The notes under the pieces are model-generated. The model worked only from the letters and a program-made list of their open reading frames with translations, was not told the DNA's origin and searched no databases. A stretch of DNA of 62,876 nucleotides from Paratrimastix pyriformis (lineage: Eukaryota; Preaxostyla; Paratrimastigidae). The stretch spans positions 147,501-210,376 of the forward strand of contig JAPMOS010000065.1 of assembly GCA_027972325.1 (NCBI GenBank). The letters are read 5' to 3'. Positions 52,915 through 62,876 of this stretch are shown piece after piece (position 1 is the stretch's first letter; each line of letters begins with the position of its first letter). The position numbers were made by a program, and so were the translations under genes.

Positions 52915-55063
52915 GTGTCGCTTCTGTGGGCCTTCGCCTCGGCCCTTGACTGCCCGGCGGCGGCCTTCCACGCGGCCACCTTCAGCGAGGCCCTGGTGGA
53001 CGGGGACGAGCTGGTAGTCAAGGTGGACGGGTTCAGCCTGAGCGAGTTCGTCATCGCCGCGGGCCCGCCGCCCCTGGTGGTCGATCCGGCCTGCCTGCCG
53101 GCGCCCACGGTGGTGGTGCCCGACCCGGCGCTGCCCTGCGACGTGGAGATGTCCTTCCGGGAGCTGCTGACGACCATTGCCGCGTGCCCGTCGGTCATCA
53201 CCGAGGTCATCGACGACAAGATGCTCTGGCACGTGCCGCTACATGTCCTGTCGACGGTGCTGACGGGCATCGACCCGAACGGAGACCCGGTCTACGGGCG
53301 CCGGTACCAGTCGATGGAGATCCTGATCGAGCAGACCATCAGCGTGGACGCCTCGGCCACGGTCGACGTGATGCACGTGGTCAACTACACGGGCTTCGAG
53401 AAGGGCGACTCGTACTTCGACCACGCCGACGCCGAGTACATCCTGCACTTCTCCATCTGGACCAACTTCCCCTACGAGCAGGGCCTGCCCTTCCTGGTGT
53501 CGGCCCCGGTGGACCCCAGCCTGATCGACCTGATCCCCGAGCCGGCCGATGACAACTGCGCCGACCCCATCCGGTCCGCCCTTGCCTCCGCCCCTCCTGA
53601 CACCGCCCGCCCGCGCCCCCCCGCGCCCCCGCGCCCCCGCGCCCCCGCCCCGTTTCCGCCAACAAGCACCATCACGCGATGTCCGACCAGCACCCATCAT
53701 CCCCCCCTACCTTTGTGCTCCTTTTTCATCCCCCTGTCTGTCTGTCTGTCTGTCTGTTTGGCTGTCCGTCCGCACACACAGCTTCTGCGAGCGGGCCTAC
53801 TTCATGCGGATTCGGGAGCAGCCGACGACCTGCCTGCTGGGGGGCACCTACCGGATCGGGTCCCACGTGACGTGCCGCGAGGCCGAGCACTGCCCCAGCG
53901 GCACCGAGGGCGACTACTTCGCCGACTACGTCATCGTGCCGGGCAACTGCGAGGCGACCGTCATCAACATCACCGTCACGGGCGAGCTGTGGGTCGAGAT
54001 GGACGGCGGCACGGCCCTGGCCTGGGGCCGCCACTGCACCGTCATGGGCGAGCTGTACGCCGACGTGCCCCTGGCCAACGCGGACATGCTCCGCATGCGG
54101 GTGTGCACCCTGCCCCACGTCCGTCCCCAGCACAGCCAGCGCCCAGCACAGCACAGCGCAGCCACCACCACCCACCACCCATTCTCTTCCTGTCCATCCC
54201 CCCCCCGCCCCCCCGTCACAGGCTGGCGATTCGTGCCCCGAGGCCGAGAGCCAGGTGCTTGTGGTGAACAACGCCGGCCTTCTGGGGGCCATCCCGAGCC
54301 ACCTGGAGGTCAGGGACGGGGACCATGCTCTGGAACGTCACCTTCCACCTGGACATCGTGGCCTTCCACTTTGCCCTCGGGGTGGACATGAACGCCAACC
54401 TGATCACCGAACTCGGTCCGCCCCCCCCGCCCTGCCTTGCCTTGCCTGCATTCCCCCCAACCGCCCACCCGCCCATTCGCCACCTCCTCACACATCATCC
54501 ATCATCTCCACCATCCCCGGCCACACACAGAGTTTGACGCGGAGTTCGGCAACTTCGTCCCGGGCCACGTGTCCGAGGTGCGCTTCCTGCTGCGGGCCGG
54601 GGCCAACAGCGCCGAGGATGCGGGCGACCTGGTGCCCGCCCCCAAGGCCGCCCTGGCGGCCATCCTGCCCATCACCGGCATCAGCGGTCCGCTCACCCCC
54701 GCCCGCCGCTCACCCCCGTCCCCCCTCAGCCCCCCCGTCGTGCAGTGGCTACTGCCCCAGGTCAAGGTGGTTGTGTGATGTCATCCTCCTCCTCCCCTCA
54801 TTTTTTTGACTCACTCCCTCTTGTCTGTCTGTTTTGTCCCCGCTCCCCCCGCAGTGCCCGTGGACCCAGCCGTTGCCAGCACGGGGACCACCCTTGCCAT
54901 TGCGGCTGGCGGCTCGGTGGGTGCCGTTGCCCTGGTGGCGGTTGCGGTCGTGGGGCTGATGGTCCTCCGCCGGCGGGCCGCCAAGAAGGCTGCCGCCGCC
55001 GCTGCCGCCCCAGTGCAGGCCGCCGCCATCCCCCCGGCCCAGCCGGTCGAGTCCAAGGTGTAG
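52915..55063 (+). CDS. type I membrane glycoprotein, multi-exon, with a 15-nt microexon
   Basis: The first visible exon (52915-53573) opens VSLLWAFASALDCPAAAF, a signal-peptide-like segment without an ATG in frame, so a tiny first exon is probably upstream. It continues to DNCADPIR and joins 53782 (FCERAYFMRIREQPTTCLLG ... VNITVTGELWVEMDGG), then 54224 (AGDSCPEAESQVLVVNNAGL), 54533 (EFDAEFGNFVPGHVSEVRFL), a 15-base exon at 54746-54760, and a last exon 54855-55063 with helix TLAIAAGGSVGAVALVAVAV and basic stop-transfer LRRRAAKK. N-glycosylation sites NYTG, NITV and NVTF occur. Between 54310 and 54330 the conserved-looking frame shifts by one base at a GGGG, possibly a sequence error. The family is not recognised. 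Confidence 0.65.
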
Positions 55064-55717
55064 GCCGCGCCGCGGCAACCGCAGCGGCAGCTGCGATGAG
55101 TGTGTTTTTGTCGAGCATGTATGTTATGTGTGGTGGTGGTGATTTGTCGGTGTGTCGATATGTTGTGTCAGTGTTCTTGTTGATATTTTATTTGAATTTT
55201 CACACGTGGCCTCTATCTTTGGCCATCTTGTCGATTTTGCACATTGTGTGATATTTCTCTTTGCCATGGGGCGGGCGACATGCTTCTTTGTTATGGCGGT
55301 CGGTCCCCCCCCGGATGTCCTTTTTTCACTGCATGTTGATGCCTGGAGCGACTGTTTTCACGATTCATTTTGAATATGTGCCGGTCGATTACTCTCTTGT
55401 CCCTGCAATTTGAGTCGGTCCCCAGTCCATGGCTGATGCCGTGAGATCAACCAGAGGGGCCTACCCTTGGCGGCGGATACTCGGGGAATGGGGGCAGGAC
55501 ACGAAGACAAGGTGGTGGGGCTGGGCCCCGGGCCGCGGGCGGGACCTGCTGCCCACTCTGCGAACGCAGGCAAAGAACCACACACTACGGACGCCTCCTC
55601 AACAGAGTGCCACGAAACAAGCTGTTTTCTGCTTTGTTCTGGCTCCACGTTCTTTCGTTCTTCTTCTTTTCTCGGCCCAGAAAACCAGCTCATCAGCTCG
55701 AGTCCCGGACTGCTCGT

Positions 55718-55760
<43 letters not shown>

Positions 55761-56303
55761 TGGTTGGTGAGCCACACCCCCTCTCGCCCCCCGGGGCGGG
55801 GCACAACGACAACAAAATGACTTTTGTTGTTCCCCCTTTCTTTTTTCTTTTTTGGGGCCTCCAACGAATCCACGCGAAGAAGCGCCATGGAACGTCGGCC
55901 TATGCAGCATCAACTCGGGGGTCGGCGTCCCCCCTGAGCCGCCTCTTTTCCGAGCCTCTTTTCCAACTTTTTGTGCAACTCTCTTGCTGTCGGCGAGGGC
56001 AGGGCGATGGGAGATGGCACCGACGATGACAGTCCCGTCCCATGAGCGGAGGACCCTGATGATGCCTGCTGGGAGCAGCTGGAGGCCTGTTTCGAGGAGC
56101 CACTGGTCACGTATATAGCTATAAAAACGCCTTTGGCACGGGGCACCCAAAGGGGAGAGAGGAGCCAGTGGTCACGTATCTATAAAAAAAAAACGCTTTG
56201 GCACGGAGGGGAGGAGTCGTCCCCCCCACCAACAAAAATCGGTCCCCTTGGCCCACAGAAAACATGATCATGACGACTTACTTATCAGGGGGGGACGGTG
56301 GAC
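55064..56303. other. intergenic with a 40-nt G tract, repeat copy and tandem duplication
   Basis: It contains the longest poly-G run (55719-55759). At about 55995-56095 there is a copy of part of the end of the polyglutamine gene (gggagatggcaccgacgatg; cctgatgatgcctgctgg). Two tandem copies of a 55-base phrase with ggtcacgtat and tataaaaa lie at 56105-56205. No gene is supported. Confidence 0.5.
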
Positions 56304-57383
56304 TTACTTTGCGGGGAAGAGGGCCCGCTCGAAGAGCTCGCGGAAGTGGCGACACCAGTGCTCGGCCAGGGCCCGGGTGGGTGCCTCGCCAATGACCCGC
56401 ACAATGGGCTCGGTGTTGCTCCGGCGCAGGTGGACCCACCAGCCCTCGACGTCGTTGTCAATCCGAAGCCCGTCGCCCGTCGTGATCCGGGAGCCGCTGC
56501 CGGGAGAGAGAGAGAGTAGAGACGGCCAGGGACGGCCAGGGGAATAATTGAGTTGAGTCGCCGGCCAGTTAAGAGAGACAGTCAATACAACCAAGCCACA
56601 GCCATCCAACCCAGCCAAGCCACAGCCAAGCCAGCCAAAACACAGCCATAGACAGCCAAGTCAAGACACAGCCACAGCAAACCAGCCACGACCAAGCCAG
56701 CCAAGACACAGCCAAAACACAGCCACAGACCAGCCAAGTCACAAGCCAAGCCACAAGCCAAGTCACAAGCCAAGTCACAAGCCAAGTCACAAGCCAAGCC
56801 ACAAGCCAAGTCACAAGCCAAGCCACAAGCCAAGTCACAAGCCAAGTCACAAGCCAAGTCACAAGCCAAGCCACAAGCCAAGTCACAAGCCAAGCCACAA
56901 GCCAAGTCACAAGCCAAGTCACAAGCCAAGTCACAAGCCAAGCCACAAGCCAAGCCACAAGCCAAGCCACAGCCTAGCAAGCCAAGCCACAGCCATAGAC
57001 AGCCAAGCCAAGTCCAAGTCAAGACACAGCCACAGCAAACCAGCCACGACCAAGCCAGCCAAGACACAGCCAAAACACAGCCACAGACCAGCCAAGTCAC
57101 AAGCCAAGCCACAAGCCAAGTCACAAGCCAAGCCACAAGCCAAGACACAAGCCAAGCCACAAGCCAAGCCACAAGCCAAGACAGCCTAGCAAGCCAAGCC
57201 ACAGCCACAGGCAGCCAAGCCAAACACACAGCCAGACCTGGCGCGCCACTGGGCCTCGAGCTCGGCCAGGAAGGCATCGACACGGGCAGGCGGGACAGCC
57301 CCCAGCGAGAACTGAAGGTGCAAAACATGGACATAGTGATGAATGATGATGATGATGATGATGGTGATGATGGTGGTGGTGAC

Positions 57384-57438
<55 letters not shown>

Positions 57439-60400
57439 TTGATGATGATGATGATGGCGATGCTGCTGCTGCTGCTGACTGGGTGATGCTGCTGCTGTTG
57501 CTGCTAATCGGGGGGTCTTGTGGCTTCCAGACGACGTCGGGATGGGATGGGGGAGCGGACCTTGTCCTTGACGATGTCATACTGGGGCAGGGACGCCTTG
57601 AGCTGGCTGATGGTCATCCCGGGGGCAGTCAGCCGGGCGTGGGACAGCAGGCTCAGCACCAGCGCCGTGGCCACCTGAATACACAATGAAAAGACACAGT
57701 CGGGCGAAGCATCGTGAATGATGATGATCGTGCTGCGGGCGGCAGGAAGAAGAGAACGAAAAAAAAAAAGAAAAAATTTCATTCGGACACCGGGACTCGA
57801 ACCCGGGTCTGTAGAGTGAGGGTCTACTATCCTGACCAGCTAGACTATGTCCGAATTTCGATGAAAAGTCTGCAAAAAGTGGGGGCGGAAATAGACTTCA
57901 CGGCAGTTTTCATGAAGATTTCGTCAAAAACCTGTCAAAATCGACAACTGCCCACCAACGCAACGAGCACACGAGTGTCATTTTTGACAGGTTTTTGACG
58001 AAATCTTCATGAAAACTGCCGTGAAGTCTATTTCCGCCCCACTTTTGCAGACTTTTCATCGAAATTCGGACATAGTCTAGCTGGTCAGGATAGTAGACCC
58101 TCACTCTAACCCGTTTTCCCCGTTTGTTGGACAGACCAGGAGTCACGTCCGATGTGGAGGTCAGGCAGCATGACCCCGCCATTGCCCTCGCCGCCGATGA
58201 CCGCATGGCAGCGACCCATCTCTTGGGCCACCTGTGTGTGTTGTGTGCGTGTGATGATGGGATTTGGAGATAGAAATGAAGCGAGATGATGATGGAAGAT
58301 GATTCAACCACAAGAATGCAGAAGATGTCGGGGATGTGATGACGAATCTCGAACGCACACAAGATGATGATGATGATGATGATGATTGGCGATGATCTGA
58401 TGATGACATGATGAGGGAGGGGAGGGAGCAAAGGAGGGAATGGGGCGAGTGAACTACCGGATGGAACGAAAATTCGTGACCCCCGCGGTTTTTTTTTGGG
58501 ATCTGCCGTGTTTACGAAATTATTAAGAGTCCCTCTCCCCGAGAGCACAAAAACGAGAGCCTATTCAACTCATATTACGTCCATACCTACCCTCAAAAAA
58601 GGGGGTCCGCTGTAGTGTCGGACCAAGGTCCATTTTTTCGTAAAAAATCTGGTACATTCTGATGCCTTCCCCCAAAAAACGAAACGGATGACTTCATGGG
58701 ACAGGGACACGAGATGGGGGCAAGACAGAGGGACAATGCCAAAACTGGGGATGGAGGGGGTTCGGGCTGGAGGATTGGCGAGGCCACAGTTCAGCTGCCG
58801 GTACGGACCGTCCGTGACACGGGAACTGGACATATTCTTGCAGACGGGGCCCCGGGCGCCGCGCACTCCAAGCATGTACTCAACCGCCAGGGCAAGGGTG
58901 TACTCCTCCCCTAGGGGGGTTGGATATACAAAAACGGTGGGATGAGCCAGGGCAAGGGTGTACTCCTCCCCTAGGGGGGTGGGTGGGAGTGTAGACTCCT
59001 CCCCTCTCCAGATGTATACTCCTCCGGGGTGGGTGGGAGCCACAAAACGTGGGATGGGTGGGAACAACCATGGGGTTGAGCAGACAATGTGTCATCATGA
59101 AGGGGGACAAACGTGAGGTGGGCGTGAGGGTGTAACCCCTTGGGATGGGTGGGATCAACCATGGGGTTGAGCAGGCGATGCGCCATGAAGGCGACGAAGT
59201 AAGGCGGGGGGGACAATGGGATGGATGGAACGAAAAATCGATGCAACTTCGAGACGTTGAGAGAGCGGAAGCAAGAGATGCCACGAGGGAAGCGCCATCG
59301 GCAAGCAGCGTCCACCAGGCCAAGCAGGCAGCAGCAAACGAGGGGGGTCAGTCAACGGGCAGAGCACTCAGACGGAGGAGCACGGCAACATCCGAAGACG
59401 GAAATCAGGACACAAGGAATGGGATCCGTCACATGGGTGTGGATGGACTGCTCACGCCACAGAGGCCGACACAGAGAGAGGCCGACACAGACACAACTCT
59501 TCTACCTCTCTGTTTTGTTTTCCCGTTACTTCTTTCCTGCTTTACGACACACAGAGGCCGACGCGCACACACGCACACACACAGGCCGACACACAGGCCG
59601 ACACACATTAGTCCCTTTGCTCCACACATACCAGGCCGACACGGACCGAGGGGATGGCCATGCTCATCCAGGAGGACGCAGCGATCGGCATCCGGATCGA
59701 CGGCGATGCCTGTGGCGGAGAGTGCGCAGAATGTGTCAGCGTCGGGCTATGCATCGGGGCATGTGTCGGGAGAGCGTGAGCTGTCCATCCACACCATGTG
59801 ACGTGGATCCCTCGCGGGTCCTGATTTCCGGTTTCGGATGTTGACGTGCTCTTCCCTGAGCGCTTTGCCGTTGACTGACCCTTGTTCGCTGCTGCCTGCT
59901 TGCGTATATTGGCCTGGTGGACACTGCTTGACTATGACGCTTACCTCGTGGACTCGTGGACTGTGCCTATACTTCTTGCAGTGTCTTTCCTCCCTCTTTT
60001 AAATGGGGTATGTGTCGGGGTATGTGCCGGGGTATGTGCCAGGGTATGTGACGGGGTCCGTGTCGGGGTATGTCTCGACGGGGTATGTGTCAGGCATGCG
60101 TGTCAGTCTATATGTCAGCTGTCCGGATCAGTTCAGGGCACGGACCCATCTCGCCGCGGTTGGCCAGCACGGCCTTGGAGAGGTCGCCAAGGTTCTCCGG
60201 GATGGGCTCAGGGGTGTGCGCAAACAGCCCGTTGGGTTCTGGTTGTGTGTGTGTGTGTGTGTGTGGGGGGTTGCATGTGAGAGGTGGTGATTAATGGGGA
60301 TGCGAGTGGTACGGGGGGTGATAGCCGCAATCATCACTGACCAAGGTTAATGGAAATCACTTCGCAGCCAAGTTCCTCCAGCAGTGCCTTCAGGGGCGGC

Positions 60401-61304
60401 CCGCCGGCACCTTGCGAAAAAAAAAAAATTAGAGGTGAGAACCCCCCGGGGGATAGCCGCGGCAAAACGATCAGACCGTTGACAGGGTCGATGCAGACCC
60501 GCAGATGCATCGCCCGAATGGCTTCCAGGGGCAGGAAGGGCAGGTGCAGCAGACAGTCGTTGTGAATCCGCCAGGCATTGGCCAACTAGCCGCGAGTCGT
60601 GTGGTTATGACCCATGGGTGAAAGAGACCACAGACCGGAGTGCAACGGCCCCAGGCCGCCTCAGGAAGAGGTTCCCATTGGGGAGTCGATCCATGAAGAG
60701 AGGCCTGACCGAGGTTCTGACATCAATGTAATGCGAATCATTTTCAGACCAGATCGTAGAGACGAGCGCACTTATCAGGAGTCAAGAAAATGCCATCCGA
60801 GTCCACAAACTTCAGGCCTACAATCGGAAATTGACGTGAAAAAACCGACCCGCCGACAGCACTCGACCGTTCCACGGAATGGGGTTATGGGAAGACGTAA
60901 TAATGATCCCGCCCCACGCCCGGAAGTGGGTGACGAACAGTTGAACCTAAAAGAAACGGATAAGCTGGAAAAAATTGTCCTCATTGCAATGCGGACGGTG
61001 GGGGTCGGAACGATGCCGATTTCCATACAGTTGAAGCCGAAGGACCGGATCACCTCTTGAAAAGGACAAGAATCGCAAAGGCATGACATTTGAATGGCGG
61101 ACCAACTGCATAAGCCGAGTACTCGGGCCCACTGGTGCGGCTGTCGCGACCCAGAATGATCAGCTTTTCTCCAGTGGGAACAGGCGGCGTGAGGAGGACT
61201 TTCAAGAAGGCTCCAACATGAGCCCTCACAACAGCCTCATTGATGGTCTTTCCAGCGATCCCGCGCAACCCTGAGATGCTGCGCATCAACGGAGCGTCCG
61301 TCAT
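56304..61304 (-). CDS. phosphohexomutase (phosphomannomutase/phosphoglucosamine mutase, prokaryote-like)
   Basis: Exons: 61304-61107, 61053-60997, 60946-60868, 60817-60750, 60585-60477, 60410-60342, 60238-60146, 59709-59647, 58910-58809, 58231-58137, 57674-57561, 57311-57238, 56496-56304. Motifs in order: MRSISGLRGIAGKTINEAVV, LIILGRDSRTSGP, the phosphoserine loop IIITSSHNPIPWNGLKFVDS, EPNGLFAHTPEPIPENLGDL, metal-binding GIAVDPDADRCVLLD, sugar-binding GGEGNGGVMLPDLHIGRDS and phosphate-binding VHLRRSNTEPIVRV. The product interconverts hexose 1- and 6-phosphates, feeding nucleotide-sugar synthesis. The motif style resembles bacterial/archaeal enzymes rather than eukaryotic PMM1/2. Odd: about 18 residues expected between SSSRVTD and VAQEMG are not found near 58240-58800, and the phases around the tRNA-bearing intron disagree by one base. 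Confidence 0.92.
56582..57232. repeat. 12-bp minisatellite (aagccaagtcac)n in a mutase intron
   Basis: Roughly fifty units of aagccaagtcac or aagccaagccac, with a longer duplicated block (acagccacagcaaaccagcc) at about 56660 and 57020. It fills the last intron of the phosphohexomutase gene. Confidence 0.95.
57335..57450. repeat. ATG microsatellite in a mutase intron
   Basis: (gatgat)n of about 115 bases followed by (gctgct)n, between two phosphohexomutase exons. Confidence 0.9.
57783..57854 (-). tRNA. tRNA-Glu (anticodon CTC) inside an intron
   Basis: 72 bases fold as a complete cloverleaf. The acceptor TCGGACA pairs with TGTCCGA over seven base pairs, the A box TAGTCTAGCTGG and B box GGTTCGAGTCC are present, the T stem is CCGGG/CCCGG and the anticodon stem GTAGA/TCTAC. 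The seven-base loop CCCTCAC places CTC at 34-36, reading Glu GAG. Position 33 is C instead of the nearly invariant U. A T-rich stretch follows downstream on the same strand (about 57765-57780), fitting Pol III termination. It lies in the same orientation as the host phosphohexomutase gene. The CCA end is not encoded. Confidence 0.9.
57812..58108. repeat. near-perfect inverted repeat (129/127-bp arms, 41-nt spacer)
   Basis: The left arm 57812-57940 and right arm 57982-58108 are reverse complements apart from two one-base length differences in homopolymers (aaaaag/aaaag, ggggg/gggg). The left arm includes the 5' 43 bases of the tRNA gene and its upstream flank, so the right arm carries a tRNA 5' half on the plus strand (58066-58108). 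Confidence 0.93.
58066..58108 (+). pseudogene. 5' half of tRNA-Glu (positions 1 to 43)
   Basis: The sequence TCGGACATAGTCTAGCTGGT and the following bases through the anticodon stem are identical to the full tRNA and stop at the 3' side of the anticodon stem, after which the sequence is unrelated (acccgttttcccc). The A box is retained and the B box is absent. Confidence 0.85.
58888..58980. repeat. tandem copy of a 3' splice site and exon start
   Basis: gccagggcaagggtgtactc with the following ctcccctaggggggt occurs at 58888-58919 and again at 58948-58979. The first is the start of mutase exon EEYTLALAVEYM with its ctag acceptor; the second duplicates both acceptor and exon start. Confidence 0.8.
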
Positions 61305-61361
61305 TTTCTTGTTGGGGTGATAACAGTTACTTGAGCCCCGGCGGAGGAGGCACCAACTGCA

Positions 61362-62844
61362 ATGCAGAAAGTCGCCGCGCTCTTCAGGCCCCATCTCGAT
61401 TCGTTTGACTACCTTCTCGATGGGGGGTTGGACAAGGCCGTGAGTTTGTTGCGCCCCAAGATTATTGAACGGGAAGGACAGGAAATAAGTCATATCGGTA
61501 ACAACACTGCCCTTTTCCTTTTTTCCCCGACATTTTTTCCCCCGTGTTTCACTTACATCATTTTCTTCCTGCACTCTGGCTGGAGGACATCAAAATTGGC
61601 AACCCCACAAAATCAGGCCCCTATCGGGACACCCGCCTCTTCCCCAAGGAGGTCTGAGTTCTTATGGGCTTGGGCACCATCCTCTCACCCTTTCAGTGTC
61701 GAGCTGCCAATCGCTCGTATACTGCCCCCCTTCTCGCCTACGTCTGCCGGCGCATCGGCGATAATCCCCCCGAACGCGTCCAAAGGAAACTCTGCGAAAT
61801 TCCCATCATGGTGCAGGTTTGACCTTATCACACCCACGTCACGGCTACACATCACCTCCCCCTTCCCCCCGTCCACCGGCAGAGTTCGCGATGCCATCTG
61901 AATGGTCTCACCGGGGACGAGTTGGTCAAGGCGGGCGAGGAGCGCTATGAAGCGGGTGGGTTCTTCATCATCCACGGACTTGAGAAGTTGCTTCGGCTGA
62001 TCATTATGCCCCGCAAGAACTTCGTCTGTCTCCACATCACTCCCGAATTTTGCCTGCTCAACCCCCGGGGTCGGATCCGCTAGCCCATGGCCATGGTCCG
62101 CGGGGCCTACTGCAAGCGTGGCAAGATGTACACCCACTTCGGTGTGCAGATGCGGTGCACTCGTGCCGATCAAACCTCTCAGACGGTCGGCCAACCCCAG
62201 CCACCTTCCCAGGGGCGGTGGGGGCGGTGGTTCGGTGGTCCTGTCCACAACACATCCTTCCTCCACTCCCCTGCTCTCGGGGCTCACAGGTTGTGCTCCA
62301 CTACCTGACCGACGGCACGGCCACCCTGCGCTTCTCCATCCGGCGCCAGGAATTCTTCATCCCCGTGGTGCTGCTCCTCAAGGCCTGCACACCAACCCCC
62401 CCGACGACCCATCCCACCCTCATCCCCCCGACACACAGAACCCTCATCCCCCCTCGACACACAAGGCCGCCAAAAGATTTCAGCCCCTCCTATTCTAGGC
62501 CACCCGACCCTGCATTCCCCCGACATCCGCGCCTGCCCCCCCGCGCCCTCCACCGCCACCCACCCACCCACAGGCCAACTGCTCCACACAATGTGTTTGT
62601 CCCTTCTGCTCCACACAGAGCCCACATCCCAAGATTAGACCCTTCTCCCCCCCACATCCCTGCTCATCCACGGCCCCCGCCCCGCCTCCGCCACAGGCCT
62701 TCCACGAGTGCAGCGACAAGGAGATCTGGGACGCGGTCCCTGCAGGGCGACACGGGCAGCTTTCTGAAGGGACGCCTGAGGCCATGCTGCGCCAGGCCCA
62801 GTCGGTCAAGTGCTTCACCTCCCAGCAGTGTCTGGCCTTCATCG
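61362..62844 (+). CDS. POLR1B: RNA polymerase I second-largest subunit RPA2, 5' part (runs off window)
   Basis: Exons 61362-61497, about 61572-61651, 61697-61816, 61883-62023, 62084-62185, 62290-62382, 62697-62844. Conserved phrases in order: HLDSFDYLLDGGLDKAV, WLEDIKIGNPTKSGPYRDTR, LFPKECRAANRSYTAPLLAY, CEIPIMVQSSRCHLNGLTGD, GGFFIIHGLEKLLRLIIMPR, PMAMVRGAYCKRGKMYTHFG, VVLHYLTDGTATLRFSIRRQ, EFFIPVVLLLKAFHECSDKE and RQAQSVKCFTSQQCLAFIG. This is the protrusion and lobe region of the beta-like subunit that transcribes rRNA. Odd points: the second exon's acceptor lacks AG (gcac before TCTGGCTGGAG), the sixth intron has a GC donor, and the last exon shows two opposite one-base shifts (CCC at about 62740 and gagg near 62775). 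The gene is divergent from the mutase, starts 58 bases apart. Confidence 0.95.
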
Positions 62845-62876
62845 GTCCGTGCTGGGGATGGCCGGGATGGCCGGGG

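Overview
The window is nuclear DNA of a GC-rich, intron-bearing protist. Host genes (ARF GTPase, ESS2, METTL18, CKS1, a phosphohexomutase, RNA polymerase I subunit RPA2) are split by short introns, mostly 45-75 bases, and a Pol III-type tRNA-Glu gene is present. Gene style (GC-rich leucine-rich protein, compact introns, a prokaryote-like phosphohexomutase) would fit a free-living metamonad such as Paratrimastix, but that is a guess; the lineage is not fixed by the sequence.

Layout. 1-3.2 kb: ATG/CAT microsatellites and an unrecognised coiled-coil gene whose intron holds two minisatellites. 3.3-10.8 kb: compact host block with ARF (+), ESS2 (-), METTL18 (-), a secreted Ser/Thr-rich protein (-) and a large leucine-rich protein (+). 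10.8-32.9 kb: repeat-rich accessory region holding a LINE on the minus strand (about 11.64-16.92 kb), a pogo/Tigger-like DNA transposon (16992-19066), a TIR element with a 10-bp target duplication (20239-21134), copy A of a duplicated gene, a second LINE on the plus strand (about 25.6-32.05 kb), a TIR element with subterminal repeats (32064-32920), then copy B of the duplicated gene (32.9-35.0 kb). 35.8-46 kb: a polytopic membrane protein (-) and a long polyglutamine-containing gene (-) rich in CAG, ATC and minisatellite arrays. 46.2-55.1 kb: CKS1, a RING/TRAF-type zinc-finger gene with expanded repeats, a MITE, and a type I membrane protein. 56.3-62.9 kb: a phosphohexomutase gene (-) with a tRNA-Glu gene and a long inverted repeat inside one intron, and RPA2 (+) running off the right end.

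Most notable observations: both LINEs, which are different families, carry at the start of their protein a region with the layout of a ubiquitin-specific protease (Cys box, two pairs of zinc-type cysteines, His box, Asp pair), placed before the AP endonuclease, reverse transcriptase and RNase H. I know LINEs with Ulp1-like (NeSL) and OTU-like (Dualen/RandI) proteases, but not with this C19-like type. Second, almost every host 5' splice site I traced is GT-pyrimidine-(mostly pyrimidine)-G, not GTRAGT. Third, the tRNA-Glu gene sits in a near-perfect inverted repeat that ends inside the anticodon arm and so creates a 43-nt 5' half-tRNA copy on the other strand.

No retrovirus-like, LTR, Polinton-like or capsid-bearing element, toxin gene or CRISPR array was seen.
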